Below, one piece after another: positions 1 through 11,485 of a stretch of DNA of 64,000 bases. The notes under the pieces were generated by a model. It searched no databases. It saw only the letters and a program-made list of their open reading frames with translations, and was not told the origin of the DNA. Origin of the DNA: Warburgia ugandensis (taxonomy: Eukaryota > Streptophyta > Magnoliopsida > Canellales > Canellaceae); the NCBI GenBank assembly GCA_035236585.1, contig CP141134.1:21568414-21632413 (forward strand), given 5' to 3'. Each line of letters starts with the position of its first letter. The stretch's first letter is position 1. The translations under genes and the position numbers were made by a program.

Positions 1-274
1 CCAAACCATGTATTCTCCTTTCTTAGGTTTATCTTATTCATTTTCCTAGATGGCCATTAATCTTTTCACTCCATTTAACTATAATTTCATCTCTAAAAAT
101 ATGAAGTTTCCTAAGTTAATTCATTTGACTCAATTCTTCATTTCAATTTCACACCCATCTCTTTTTAATTCACTTCAATTAGGTGTATGAAAATATAAAC
201 CTCTATCTTACATTATCAATGATTAAATAGTGTAAAAACATTCCATTTTTCCATTGGATAAAAAAGGAGCTTAG

Positions 275-715
275 GGATTACATATATACCACCTTCTTGA
301 GAGTGTTCTTTGGCAACTCATCTAATTTGTTTCTAAAGATTCACTTTCTTCCAATAATTGGGTGATCTTTTGATCAAGGTACAAGGCTCTAAACCTCATC
401 TCTTTGGCATTAGCTAAGCTCTTCTTGCATTGTCATCAAGCAGTTGATGTCATCACTATCTTCTTATGCACCCAAGGGTGCTAATTGAGATAAAAACTCA
501 GTAAAATTATAATAATTTCTCATATGGGTCACCTATGAAAAGTTCCTTTTAATGACCATGAGCATACTTCCACTCCTTTGGTAGTTGTTTTTTTGGATGC
601 TTATCTTGTTGTTTAGTTTTCTCATGCTCTCCTTGTGGATTTGAGTCATTTGTGTTGAGCTCCTTCATCTTACAAACTAGTTCATCCCCACTATCATCAA
701 GAGAAACATCTAACA
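275..715 (-). pseudogene. copia integrase-RT linker and start of reverse transcriptase
   Basis: On the reverse strand, DVSLDDSGDELVCKM is followed by LPKEWKYAHGH, a stop and KELFIGDP. This is the conserved linker before reverse transcriptase in SIRE-type elements (LPKDWKY.H.HPKELIIGD). Further on come MTMQEELS, an element resembling E-V-SLVP, HPIIGRK and IFRNKLDE, equivalents of M.EEL..F..N.VW.LVPRP....IIGTKWVFRNKLDE. Several stops and small indels interrupt it. The catalytic YVDD block is not reached. Confidence 0.7.
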
Positions 716-1110
716 AGATTTTTTTATAGAAACAACATTTTTAAATTTAAAAGATTCTTTAGTTTTCTTTTCAAATTGGCAAGATCACAAAGCTTATCTC
801 TTTCAAATGAAAGATTGGGTAGACCAATAACAAGATCCTTCTTCAAAAATTTCTTCAAGTAGTGCATGCAAGTGTGTGCAAGCTATCTATGCCATAGCCA
901 TAAATTATTACAAGTTTGAGAAATAAGACATTTTTCATACGAATCATATGCATCAAGATAGAAGAACATACAAATTTCCATCTCTTTATTTAATAGCTTA
1001 TTAATGATAATACATAATAAGGATTGAAATTTAACACCATATCCCTCACCACATAATTTGCTGGTGCTAAAAAGATTATAATCTTTCAAATACCACTCTT
1101 TGTCAATGCA
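716..1110 (-). pseudogene. copia GAG-pre-integrase domain
   Basis: The reverse strand gives FSTSKLCGEGYGVKFQSLLC, later EKCLISQTCNNLWLWHR, a stop, then LAHTCMHYLKKFLKKDLV and IGLPNLSFERDKLCDLA. This is the GAG-pre-integrase domain (LWHRRLGH..M..L..LV....V.GLP...F....C..C), with an in-frame TAG in the middle of the LWHRR-LAH signature. After LANLKRK the sequence continues KESFKFKNVVS, which in intact elements leads into the integrase catalytic core. Here that core is missing. Confidence 0.8.
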
Positions 1111-1119
1111 AGGAGGACT

Positions 1120-1262
1120 AATAATTTTACCACCACCCATGATCTTTCCTTTGTCTTTACCTCCATTGGTGACATAACCTCATTTTAATTCAAACATTGC
1201 AAATAGGCTTCTATCACTAGTCATATGCTTCGTACATGTCCTATCAAGGAACAATAGATGAT
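1120..1262 (-). pseudogene. copia aspartic protease remnant
   Basis: The reverse strand reads LDRTCTKHMTSDRSLFAMF, then an in-frame stop, then GYVTNGGKDKGKIMGGGKI. This fits the copia protease frame, in which the active site is D-S-G-C-S followed by HMT, a K/R-S-LF stretch and GGYV..G....GKI. The catalytic triplet D-S/T-G is altered to D-R-T, so the enzyme would be dead even without the stop. It lies directly upstream, in transcription order, of the pre-integrase segment, as in intact copia polyproteins. Confidence 0.65.
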
Positions 1263-1279
1263 TTATTGATTTCATTTCT

Positions 1280-1991
1280 AGGAATACCTACACAAGAGAT
1301 CATTTCTACATTTTTGGTAACCAAATTTGCAATTTGGGGCCATGGGTCCTAGTAGAAATAATTTATCCCTTCACAACCCATATTTTGGCTTCAGATGGAG
1401 TATAAGAGTGATAATAATCATTAGAGTACTTATGGTAAGGCTTTCTTGCATAGTACGGTTATGGAAAATTCCTTTAACGAGCAATTTCCTTTTTCTTCTA
1501 GGGACAAATATTTTCAAATCACTATTTTCATTTTTCAAGGAATCAATCTCATGTACCATGCCATCATTCTCAGTTTTTAATTTGCATTTCTAATTTCAAC
1601 ATATCACAAACATTCTTTAAGTCTCACATTCAAGCTTTAGAGAATCACACTCATCTATAATTCATTCATAGTACTATTGCATTCATAAATAAGAATGGAT
1701 GATTCATGGCTTTTCATATCATTAATTTCATCAATAAGACTAGAAACTTGTTTGCAAAGTGTTTTGTTTTTAAAAACAAACCTTTTAAAAAAATTTACTA
1801 TCATCAAATGCATCTCTAAGGTCATCAACAGAGAGTTCATCACATATCTTATTCCTGCTTGCTTCTTCATTCTCAGTGGCCATAAGATAGATGTTGGCTA
1901 AATCATCTTTCTCGCATTCATTATCAAAAGGTGAAGAACTTGCATCCTCATCACTCCACGTTACTGTGAGCACCTTCTTCTTGAATGTCAT
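1280..1991 (-). pseudogene. copia gag, C-terminal part
   Basis: The segment at 1785-1991 reads TFKKKVLTVTWSDED, then an acidic stretch and LANIYLMATENEE. This is the usual sequence after the zinc knuckle in SIRE-type gag proteins (lysines, TWSD/ED, acidic run, NLCLMA). It continues into DELSVDDLRDAFDDSKFF and, in another frame at 1655-1870, into a coiled-coil-like stretch. A further piece at 1371-1559 (EIDSLKNENSDLKIFVPR) matches the leucine/asparagine repeats before protease. At least two frame changes separate these pieces, so no product is expected. The CCHC zinc knuckle itself is not found upstream of 1991, so the gag N-terminus is missing. Confidence 0.7.
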
Positions 1992-2184
1992 TCAACTTCA
2001 TAGGTCCCATTAAAGCACATGTAATATAATAGAAAATCCAAAGAAAGTTAGGGGTGGTTCTAACACCAACATTGTAGTTTTTTGACCCAGAAATGCAACA
2101 GGAGACTACATTAAGAAATGGAGCCCACCGACTAATGATATGCCCCTCAAGTTACATTCTCATTGTCAAATGAGGGTTGGTCCA
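1992..2184. other. No gene recognised between two retroelements
   Basis: AT-rich sequence between the reverse-strand copia remnant and the first base of the G1 LTR. No coding signature, repeat or LTR end seen. Confidence 0.4.
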
Positions 2185-2477
2185 TGTAATACCTTGAATT
2201 TTTGTTTCAATTATTATATTATTTAACATTTTTTCATCTACGAATTGAGTTTGCGTAGATGGTAACGTTATGTGCCTGAGAGACTTTGATTTAGAGTTCA
2301 AAACACTAATGCTTTTGACTTTCTTTTTGGGAAAGATTTTGATAGACATGGATTCATTGATTTGGTTGGTGTTAGAGTGATCTCAACCTTAGATGGGTGT
2401 GGATAATTAACCTAAGTGTTAACACATTTTGGAGTATAGAGGGCTAGGATGAGTTATCCTTGAAGTATGAAAACTAA

Positions 2478-2630
<153 letters not shown>

Positions 2631-3177
2631 TAGGACACCATGTGATATGAGTGACTAGATTAAGTGGTGATAAGCCAATGGGAAGCAAGCATGTATGATT
2701 AGAGAAAAAATCACATCAAATTATCCATGAAGAGTGGGAGTTTGATGTGGGAAAGAATTGCCTACGAAGGAGGCACCATCTTTTTAGCAAAGTTGTAGGC
2801 AACTTGTTTTTAGGCCTTTTTGGAAAGTGAAAAGCAAATGTGGAACTTGGTGATATTTAGAGGAGAGTTCACATGGAATATGGCAAGAGTAATATGTCCT
2901 AAGTATGTTAGGAACTTAGTGTTTCATAGGATTAGAAAGTGAAGAGTTAAAGGGCTAAGATAGAGCTTCAAGAATAAGGGAGAAAAACATGAATTCCTAA
3001 AGGAGGAAAACTAGGGAGTTTGAGTTAGAAACAACCACACAAATCTAACATGTGACTTATATATGTATTTGCCAAATTTTAGTTCAAAAATAAGAGCCAA
3101 AACCATAGCTAATAGAAGGAAAACCAGAGGAGAAAATTGTGGAAACAATGAAGAAAAAAGAGGAAGAAAAACAAGGG

Positions 3178-3245
3178 AGCAAGGAGGAAGGAGGAAGGAA
3201 AAAGGAAAAAGGAAAAAGGAAAGGAAAAGGAAAAGAGAAGGGAGG
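3178..3245 (+). repeat. Purine-rich GGAA/GGAAAAA minisatellite
   Basis: Tandem AAGGAGG and GGAAAAA units form an almost pure purine strand. The corresponding part of the 3' LTR (12295-12360) is purine-rich but less regular. Confidence 0.8.
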
Positions 3246-6003
3246 AGAATCACTCTAGGTATGGACCTTAGGACTCTCTATGCTAGATTTTTCAAAATCT
3301 AAGCATGTTTGTTTAAGAAAAAGAATAGGTTTTTGCATGAGCTTGACATAGAGATTACATGTTATGAACTATTTTACAATTCATGACTTAGGAACCCAAG
3401 TTTGGACTTCAATGATTGTTGCATATTTGTATACCCAAATTTTCTTCTTTATTGAATGGTTATTTAACTCATGTTTAAGTCTAGTTATTAATGATTTAAA
3501 AGAGTTGGTTTTAAATGAGCTTCCATGCATTGATCTCTATTGATTTTGAGATTTGAAATCAGGCATACCATTAAGGCAGTAAGCACCCTATTTATGTGAT
3601 TTAAAATACACTATTCAAAGAGAGTTTTTCCTAGTGATATCTTACTATTTTTTGTATTTTAACAACACTTACAGCATCTATTTATATAGGAAACGTTACC
3701 ATTATATTTTATTTGGAATCTTGAGATTGTATTCTAAAAACAAATGACAAAATTATTACTTTTTGTTGAGATATTGGTTGAGTGTTGGATATGTTTTGTA
3801 CCTTGATTTGAGATGAGCATGTTGACTATTTTAGCCACTGTTATGCCTTGCATTTGGACATGTTTTTGTTGGGATATTATGAAAATAAATCTTAAGATAT
3901 GTTTTTAATTGTCAAGAATGAATAGAAAAATATTCTATGCCCAAAGATCAAAAGCCTTGAGTTTAAGGTAAGGTTTTCAACATGTGTTCCTCCTCATTAT
4001 AGGGCACATTTTGAAGCTTGAAAAACTTGATAATTTTGGACACTATTGGACTCTAATTTTTCATGGATTCTAATAATAAATTAAATTAAATTAAATTAAT
4101 ATTTCTAATTTCATTAGTCATTAGGATTGGAAAAATAGGTTGTTAAAGAAAGTTTTTTCTTAAGTTTTATTGGAATGCTTTTAGTTACGTTTTCTAGTAG
4201 TTTTGTACAATGTTTAGACCCATCTTATAAAGGGATTTCATGGTTTTATAAAAAGGCCTTTTATCTAAATCATTTATTTTTTTAATGTAATTGAACTTTA
4301 GGAAAATAATTTCTAAAAAGGAAGCTTTGAAGTTGGTGTTTTTACATGAAAGTTCTTAAAGCACAAAAAAATATTGTTCTCAGAATGTTTAAGATTCAAC
4401 TACTATTTTAACTTTCTTTTGCATATGAATTGACTTGGGTTCTTATCCTAATAGTTTAATGCATCATATAAGAAAACTTTGGCTTAGTTTTCATCAGTTG
4501 TGGAGCTTAAAATATCATTGAATTCATAAGGAATTTTATGTGCCCAATATAACTATTTTTATCTTAGAACTTTGAAAAGTTAACATTGTTTTCCTTTGGG
4601 CTATTTTTTGTATATGATCCGTACTTGGTATCTAACTAATTTGAGTCAATTATAAACTCTAAGAATTCCATTTACAAAGCACAATTTGGAACCATGTAAA
4701 GTTAAGGGTCTAAGGTCTTTAAATGACTATATAAAAGAGTGATGTATATGAAATCTATGTGAGATGATTTTGAGTATATCATATACCTAAAAATGTGTAT
4801 AGTTGATTCTTGATTTGAGCATTATATCACATTTAACCTTTGTGTGAGAATATGTTGTATTTGATATGTTTGATATATGAACTATGTGTGGCTTGATGCT
4901 TTGCTTTTTTATGGAAATTTGATGATTATCACTTATCTATCTCAGAGTGTGAGCTAGAATATTACACTTGTGATTTTGTTTAACTCATGAATAGTTTATG
5001 AGTGAGAAATGTTGATACATTAGGGACAGCTATTTGACTCATGATAGTTCATGAGTGAGTTGTGTTAGTGCACATGGGAGCATATACAACTTATGTAGTT
5101 GTGAGAGGTTTATAAGACTCTAATTGTAGTATGTTAGGAGGGTTTAGACTAGCCCCTGACTTCCAAATAGAATAACTACCTGACATGAGGGTTTTTGTGT
5201 GATGTGAATATGTCTCATGAGAAAACTACTTCTGTTCTAATCTAGTAGGCCTATGAGAGCCAATGTAGACCATGTGGTGTGCTTGATAATGCATATTTGG
5301 GAGATGATTCCTCTATGTGTACAGTGAGCCATTTATGTTACTTAGACATGATATACATGTCTATCATCCTTGAGGGTTTAGACCACTTGCCTACGTGGCT
5401 TATGGTAAGACGTTGACATCCAGATCTATGATATGTTAGTACTATGTGTATATATGCAACTCTCTCGATTATTACATTGTATCTCTTGGTTTATAATCTT
5501 CATTGAGCTATTTATTTTGGATAAAATCCTAATTTTTTCAATTTTCAAAACTAGCCCAGATATTTCATTCTAATTGGTTGTACTATCCCCCACCAACATT
5601 TTAGGTGAAAGTTCCAAGGACTAGAATCGGCTAGTACATGAAAAGAGACAAGTAGCATGAGAAGATCAAAGCACGAAGAGTTTCTTTAGTTAGGCTACCT
5701 TACTTTACATTAAGAAAATTTGTTGACGAACATGTAATATAGATTTAATTCTACTTCATGGTTGGATTATGGAATTTAGTTGTTTGGATTGTGACTAGTG
5801 GTTCCTACTATGTGCTCTTTTAAATCTTTGATTACTTTATGTGTGTGTGTGTGTGTGGACTTTTTGAAAAGATGTGTAGGCTTGAACAAATGGTTTGAAA
5901 ACTATTATATAATATGTTTTTCAAAATGTTTTTTAAAAAAATTCCTTATGTTATTTAAAAAAATTTGTGAAAACTTATTTCTATAAATCCAGGTCATCGT
6001 CAT

Positions 6004-6017
6004 TGGTATTAGTGTAT
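6004..6017 (+). promoter_or_regulatory. Primer binding site of G1 (tRNA-Met type)
   Basis: TGGTATTAGTG follows the LTR end at a one-base gap and matches the usual TGGTATCAGAG primer site except for two positions. Its place confirms the 5' LTR boundary. Confidence 0.65.
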
Positions 6018-7477
6018 TGTTTAGAATTTTTATGTCCAAACAAGTAGAAAATCATAAGAGACAACAATTAGTAAACAAGTCCTAGGTCTACTAGACAATG
6101 TAAGCAGAGAAACTCATTAGATGTTTTCGTTGTTGAAATAAATTCAGATGTCGTTTAGTAATGTTGATAGATTTCAATAAGATGGTACCACCACTCTCAT
6201 GAGAGAATGAGCTAGATTTATCAATGACTAACTCATAAAAGCATGAGAATCATGTTGAAATTAGGTCCATGTCATTTAAATTCAATGACTTAATGTAAAA
6301 TCATAAATAGTCAAGGAAACAAGGAGAATTTTGGGTCCTTGTATAAGTAAGAGAATAGTACTTTCATGGGATTAGTATGGTTCTTAGAGTAAAGAACTAA
6401 AGTATAATATTATACAAATGGTGTCTCTAGTTGATGACTTTGACATATGATAGATGTGATAATTTTGGAGAATTTAGCTCATTTACTTTCTTCTAGATGG
6501 TATCTCCAAATGATAGGTTTGTTGACATAGCTCTTGAGAGTCTAGCTCTAACTTAGATGAAATACATAGAACTTAAGGTATAAGTACCATTCTACACAAA
6601 AGTCTAAGAAGTCATCATAAAATAATTATAGAAAAGGTATCTCATGGAGATTAATAGAATTATAGCATTAGTCTGGAACATGTAGTGGATATTCTCTACT
6701 GATAACTTTGTGATATTATGGAAAGTCAATAGAAATTTGATATTAGAATATTTTAATGTTGTTATAGATGAAGTATTTGAACTATAATGTTAATTTGAGC
6801 ATAAATTTAAACACAACTGTGAATAAGTTCTTAAGATAGAGGACTCTAATATAAAAAGTAATTTGATTGATTTAAAATGTAGACATCAAAAGGTTTTGAT
6901 GCTTCTCTAATGGAATTATCTTTTATATGAAATTTATTTGAAAGTATGATAATAAGTAGAGAAATTAATTGAAATGTATGGAGAGTACAAATTATATTGT
7001 GAGAGAAATTAAATAAGATAAAAAATAATTATGCTTAGAGGATATTGAATGGTAAGAATAATGGATACATTATATTTCCAATGACTACAGAATAAAGGCA
7101 TACTTAATGAGTGAATGTTGTTTGTCAAACAAGGGTTACAAACACCTAGATCAATGTTCAAAATAAATTCTAGTAGATGTAGTTACTATAGTTAATTAAA
7201 TTAACTTTTGATGGTAATAATGTGGCTATACAAATTGTTTTAATACTAAAAGTATTTTGTATCCTTACGACATTTTGGTGACATTTTTAGTGGATTGGGG
7301 TGATGATTGTATATGAAAAAGTTGAAGTTGTAGAGGTTAATAAGTCCAAACTAAAAGACACAGTGGTAGATCAAGGAATTCTAGATGTATTTTCCATAAC
7401 GGTTACTGCTTAAAATGGAGATGGACTACACTATCAAACTAATACTTGTGGATAGCTCTTATCTCCAAAGCACTTTA
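6018..7477 (+). other. G1 internal region where gag and protease are expected
   Basis: By position this should hold gag and protease. I could not recognise a zinc knuckle or protease motif, and all frames are broken by frequent stops. It is best treated as eroded retroelement DNA. Confidence 0.4.
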
Positions 7478-8030
7478 CATGATGGCCTTAGTAAAGCTAA
7501 ATTAGTTAGAAAATCAATTGTAGAAACTATTTGATAAGGGATTTACAAGATATATTGTTTTACTATAGAGAGGACTAGTCTTCTTCATCAAAAGAAGGAT
7601 GAGTTAATAAAACCTTGCATTGACTACCAAATGCTTAAAGTGGGTCTTAGTGAATAATAAGTATCATTTAACCCAACTTAATGACTTATTTGATCAACCT
7701 CAATTGCTGTAGATCAATTTGAAGTCCATGTATCATCAATTAAGGATCAAGTAATAAGATGTTCCAAGAGATGACATCTTGAGTTAATGTGAACATTCTG
7801 TGATTTGGAGTGATTCCGTTTAAATTGACCATTGCTCATGTCAAATTCATGGAATCATGAACATGATGTTCAGGCCATTTGTTAAGGAATTTTCCATCGT
7901 GTTTGTAGAGTACATTCTAGTCTATACATTGAAACCAGAGGAACATCAAGAAAATTTTGTGGATAACGTTGACTTTCTAGGCCACATTATTTTGAAACAT
8001 GGAGGTACAGGAGACCTAGTAAAAGTATAG
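7478..8030 (+). pseudogene. Ty3/gypsy reverse transcriptase of G1
   Basis: In sequence, and with frame changes, it reads KLFDKGFTR, GLVFFIKRR, KKDELIKPCIDYQMLKV, VNNKYHLTQLNDLFDQ, INLKSMYHQLRIK, GIMNMMFRPFVKEFSIVFVE, YILVY, KPEEHQENF and VDFLGHIILKHGG. These are the chromovirus RT blocks (L..KGFIRPS, VLFVKKKDG, CIDYR.LN, KNKYPLPRIDDLFDQ, SGYHQLRI, M..MNR.F, FVVVFIDDILVYS, EEH..HL, FLGH.IS). The catalytic F-I-D-D is changed to FVEY, and about 30 codons between EEHQENF and FLGH are deleted. Several stops occur. It cannot encode an active enzyme. Confidence 0.85.
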
Positions 8031-8141
8031 GTAGTGAAAAGTGAAAAATACCTATGAGAGTGATACAAACTATGGAATAATGCCTATCTATTAACAGATT
8101 ATGAACAAAAATCAAAGTGGGTAGCAAACACCATGTAAGGA
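8031..8141 (+). other. Deletion junction replacing RNase H and integrase core
   Basis: Between the end of RT and the integrase tail there are only about 110 bases, where an intact chromovirus has well over 1 kb for RNase H and the integrase core. No RNase H or integrase catalytic motif is present. Confidence 0.6.
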
Positions 8142-8226
8142 CTTATGAAGTTGGGGGATCATGTGTTTATGAAGATCTCGTCAACTAAGGGTGTTATGAG
8201 GTTGATGTGAAATTAAAGTTGGTAAG
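8142..8226 (+). pseudogene. G1 integrase C-terminal tail, first part
   Basis: The frame reads LMKLGDHVFMKISSTKGVMR, matching the chromovirus integrase tail F.VGDHVFLKVSPTKGVMRFG. It is interrupted by the solo LTR at 8227 and resumes at 11097. Confidence 0.8.
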
Positions 8227-11096
8227 TGTCCAAAATTGTATAAAAATCACACAATTGGTTGCCCATGAATTATAATTTATAAGGGTAAATTAGGCTTTTT
8301 GGCCAAAAATTATAACACATGAATTTCTAGCCTAAAACCAAATATTTGATAATTTATAGGTTCAAAGTTTGATTTGGCATAAGTATGTGAATAATCATAT
8401 TTTTCTAGGATTTAATTGGAGTTTTAACATTTTGTAGGAAGCAAGATAATGATTCGATGGCCAAGGTCAATTGAGATGAAAATTGAAGATCAAGATTGAG
8501 TCAAAGCCTAAAAGTTATCAATCCAACATGGGATCAAGTAGCAAGATCAGTTTAAAGCATACAAAAGATAGAATTGGGGAAGTCAAATGTGACTAAAATG
8601 GGCCCATCACAAACCACACAAAAACAACCACCTTTGCATGGGATTCACTCAAGCCACCTAACCATATGCAAGTCATGAAGAAGGTGACAAGCTAAGGAGC
8701 CTAGCCAAGCATCAAAGCCAAGGGGTTGAGCCACCAAGTCAAGCTAAAATAGCCCCTAAATTCAACAATGAAGCCAAGCTAAATGAGCTGTCAAAGCATG
8801 CCATCAAGCCACATGAGCCAAGTTACATGGAAGGCCATGACTAGAGGAAAATTTAAAGAAATATCCATGGGATTCTAAGAGTTATTTTGAAGATAATAGA
8901 GAAAAAATCCACTTGGGTAAGGTAGCAAGTGAACCAATAGGAAGAACCTACTTGATTTTTCTTATTTTTCTATGTTTTCCTCACCTTTTTTCTCCTTTCC
9001 TCCTCACCATACAAAAAGCACTAAGAATTTTTCACTTTCCCACCAAGGAGTCTCGCCTTTCTTAAACTCTCGCACCTTCCTAAACTCACATTTCAACTAT
9101 CCAACCAATCCCCACCTTCTTAGGAAACCACTTAGCCAACCACCTCACTATCCCCATCTTTTCTCTCTTTTCTTCTTCTCTTTCCACCTCTCCATGTGAT
9201 CTATACTCTAGAGGAAGAAGTTCCATGTGAGCTTCCTTCCCTTCCTTACCTTATCAACTCCACCACCTTCTTAATTCTCCTCTAGCACAACCAGTCACCT
9301 CTTTCCACCTCACCTTTCTTCTCTCTCTAGCTCTACATCCCATCTCTTTCTTTTTATTAAACGATTCAACATGAAACATCTTAAAGGAAGGGAGTTTCAC
9401 ATCAAACTCCTAAAAGATAGGAGCCTTCCCAAAGCCTCCCACATTGATTCCATTTAAAACACCACATGTTACCCTAGATTCTTCTTAATCTTGACCCTTA
9501 AATCTCCTATCTTTCCTCTCCATCTTAGGATCACCTATTAGTTAATTTAAGAAGTGCTTAAAACACATGAAAGACATGAGTTTTGACATGAAAAATAGAT
9601 TGGGAATAGGAGATTGCACCCTCATTTGAAGGGGGTCTTCCTCTTAAAAACTTCCAATGTCTTCTCCCTTGTAGCTGCTTCTTTTTCAACCTTCCACATC
9701 TTTTTCTCTTGTTGCCTCTCTTTGATGTCTTCTAATCCTAGGTTAGATCCCTTCTTTAATTCCTTGCTTTGTTACTTGGTGTTATTGCCTTGCTTCCTTG
9801 TTCTTTGCTACCTTACCTTCATGCACATCTTTATTATTTTGATTTCCTTGAATCTTGCTTTCACTCTCCTTGTTCTCTTGCTTCATTCTCTTAAGATCTA
9901 AGTTATTTTTTCTCTATTAGTGATAGAAAAGAGAAACAATAGCTTAAATATTTTGAGTTCCCTTCATCTTTCATGTTCTTTTTGCTTAGTTCTAGCACTA
10001 GTTTGATGTTGTTTTTCCTTAGAATTGTCACCATTCTTCTAACCTCTCTTCTCTTAATTCTTTTGGGTTCCATTGGCATGTCATCTAAGCTTAATTTAAT
10101 GTTGTTAGAAGGTACTTTAGATTTGAGTTTAATCAAGTTTCATACCTTGAAATAGCACGCAAATTCCAGAAGTTATATACATGTTTATGTGTTCTATGTT
10201 TGATGTCATTTGACATTCAATCAATGAAATTCTTTGCAGATTATTATTGTTGCTTGCTTCTAGTAGTTAAATAGTTAAGACCTTGAATTTTTTATTGCAT
10301 AAAAAGTGTTATTTATAATGCTTTACATGTCCAATTGATTGAATGTTCAAAGACATCATGTGCTGCAATTTGTCAATGAACTATTCATGATTAATTTCCA
10401 GCACTATATACATCTTGTTTACTTGCTTTCTTAAGAAACCAATTACACCTTTAGATTGTTTAGTTTATTCTTGAATTAGAGTGCATGTTGTTAGGCTTTA
10501 AAATTCAGTAAACAAGTCATTTTCTAATTCATGAACCATGCACACAAACCCATGGTTCATGGGTATGGTTTTGGATGGTTGCTCTCTTGGATCACTTGTT
10601 TATTCCATGTCATTCTTAGTTTAAATCTTCATGCATTAGTTGATTAGTTCATGCATTCCATGTTAGCTTTGGTTGCTTCCCAATTTATATCCAAATCCAT
10701 GTTCAATTCATGTATTTTATGTTACTTGATTCCATCCACTTTCAATGTTTAGTTCATGCATCATGTTAGGGATATTTGTTTTGATTTCTTAGATCAGGTC
10801 ATGTTTAGGTATTAGTTACTCATTCTCCATTTTAATTTGCATGTTAGAGTAGTTTTTATAAGTTCCATGGTTAGAATTAGAAAGTTCTAAATTTAGAAAA
10901 TTTTCAATTTCATGCATGTGTTAGTTTTCATGTTAGTTAATTTCTTAGTTTATGTTATCTTCTTTAGCTAGATTAAGTAGTTTAAGTAAGGGCCCACTAA
11001 TCACACAATCGCTTGATTCCTAATGGGATCAACCTCCATCGCATGAATTACTATAACTGATTTGTGTGCTTGCAATTTTAACTTAAAAATGACAAC
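8227..11096 (+). mobile_element. Solo LTR, family A copy 1 (A1)
   Basis: This block interrupts the G1 integrase tail cleanly: GVMR is left of it and KLSP, then VGPFDLERIG, is right of it. It starts TGTCCAAAATTG, as does the inverted copy ending at 31632. Its end (GGGATCAACCTCC followed by a stretch ending GACAAC) matches the LTR end of copy A4 before its primer site. TAAG flanks both sides (8223-8226 and 11097-11100), extended by one mismatch to five bases, as expected for a target duplication. No internal region or second LTR is present, so it is a solo LTR of about 2.9 kb. It contains AAGCCA-rich sequence (8640-8850) and CT-rich leader sequence (8950-9350). Confidence 0.8.
9386..9429 (+). 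other. Leader hairpin in LTR A1
   Basis: GGAGTTT (9391-9397) and AAACTCC (9404-9410) form an inverted repeat around CACATC, nested inside GGAAGG (9386-9391) and CCTTCC (9424-9429). Confidence 0.5.
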
Positions 11097-11480
11097 TAAG
11101 TTGAGTCCTATATAGGTGGGACCTTTTGACCTAGAAAGGATAGGTCGAGTAGTGTATTAGTTGGTTTTACCTCCATAGTTATCTGTACATAATGTGTTTC
11201 ACATATCCATGTTATAGAAGTATATCCCAGTTTCGATACATGCGATTCATCTACCTACATAATTACAACCTGATTTTACCTTTGAGGAGAAAGCAATGAA
11301 GGTTCTAGATAATAAAGAGAAGCTCCTAAGGAATAAGACCACACCATTAGTCAAGATTCTATGGCAACACCACTCTATGAAGGAAGTCACATGGGAAACA
11401 AAAGTGGATATGAAATAGAATTGTCTTGAATTGTTCACTCAGTTATTGTGAAATTTAGTACAAAATTTTTATAAGGTGGG
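11097..11480 (+). pseudogene. G1 integrase C-terminal tail, second part (chromodomain region)
   Basis: Resuming after the solo LTR, one frame runs the full length: KLSP, VGPFDLERIGRVVY, LVLPP, LSVHNVFHISML, KYIPV, DFTFEEKAMKVLDNKEK, LLRNKTTPLVKILWQHHSMK and EVTWETKVDMK. These match the standard chromovirus tail (KLSPR.IGPFEI..R.G.VAYRL.LPP.L..VHNVFHVSMLRKY, DLTYEE.PV.ILDR.E..LRNK.IPLVKVLWRNH..EEATWE.E.DM). About six in-frame stops interrupt it, but there is hardly an indel, so decay here is mostly by point mutation. It ends just before the 3' LTR. Confidence 0.85.
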
Positions 11481-11485
11481 TAGAA

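Larger units (their letters stand above)
1..1991 (-). mobile_element. Degraded Ty1/copia retrotransposon, SIRE-like
   Basis: Read on the reverse strand, the order is gag C-terminal part, protease, GAG-pre-integrase and linker/start of reverse transcriptase, which is the copia order. Each part is recognisable by family-typical residues but carries stops and frameshifts. The integrase catalytic core, normally several hundred codons, is absent: the pre-integrase motif runs almost directly into the integrase-RT linker. No LTR was found, and the reverse transcriptase becomes unrecognisable below about position 275. The SIRE/Maximus assignment rests on the linker wording (EWKYAHGH, KELFIGDP) and the acidic gag tail, and is an inference. 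Confidence 0.75.

Noticed and set aside
7478..8030. Endogenous caulimovirus-like reverse transcriptase
   Set aside because: The blocks match Ty3/gypsy chromovirus RT, flanked by LTRs, a tRNA-Met primer site and an integrase/chromodomain tail, which pararetroviruses lack.
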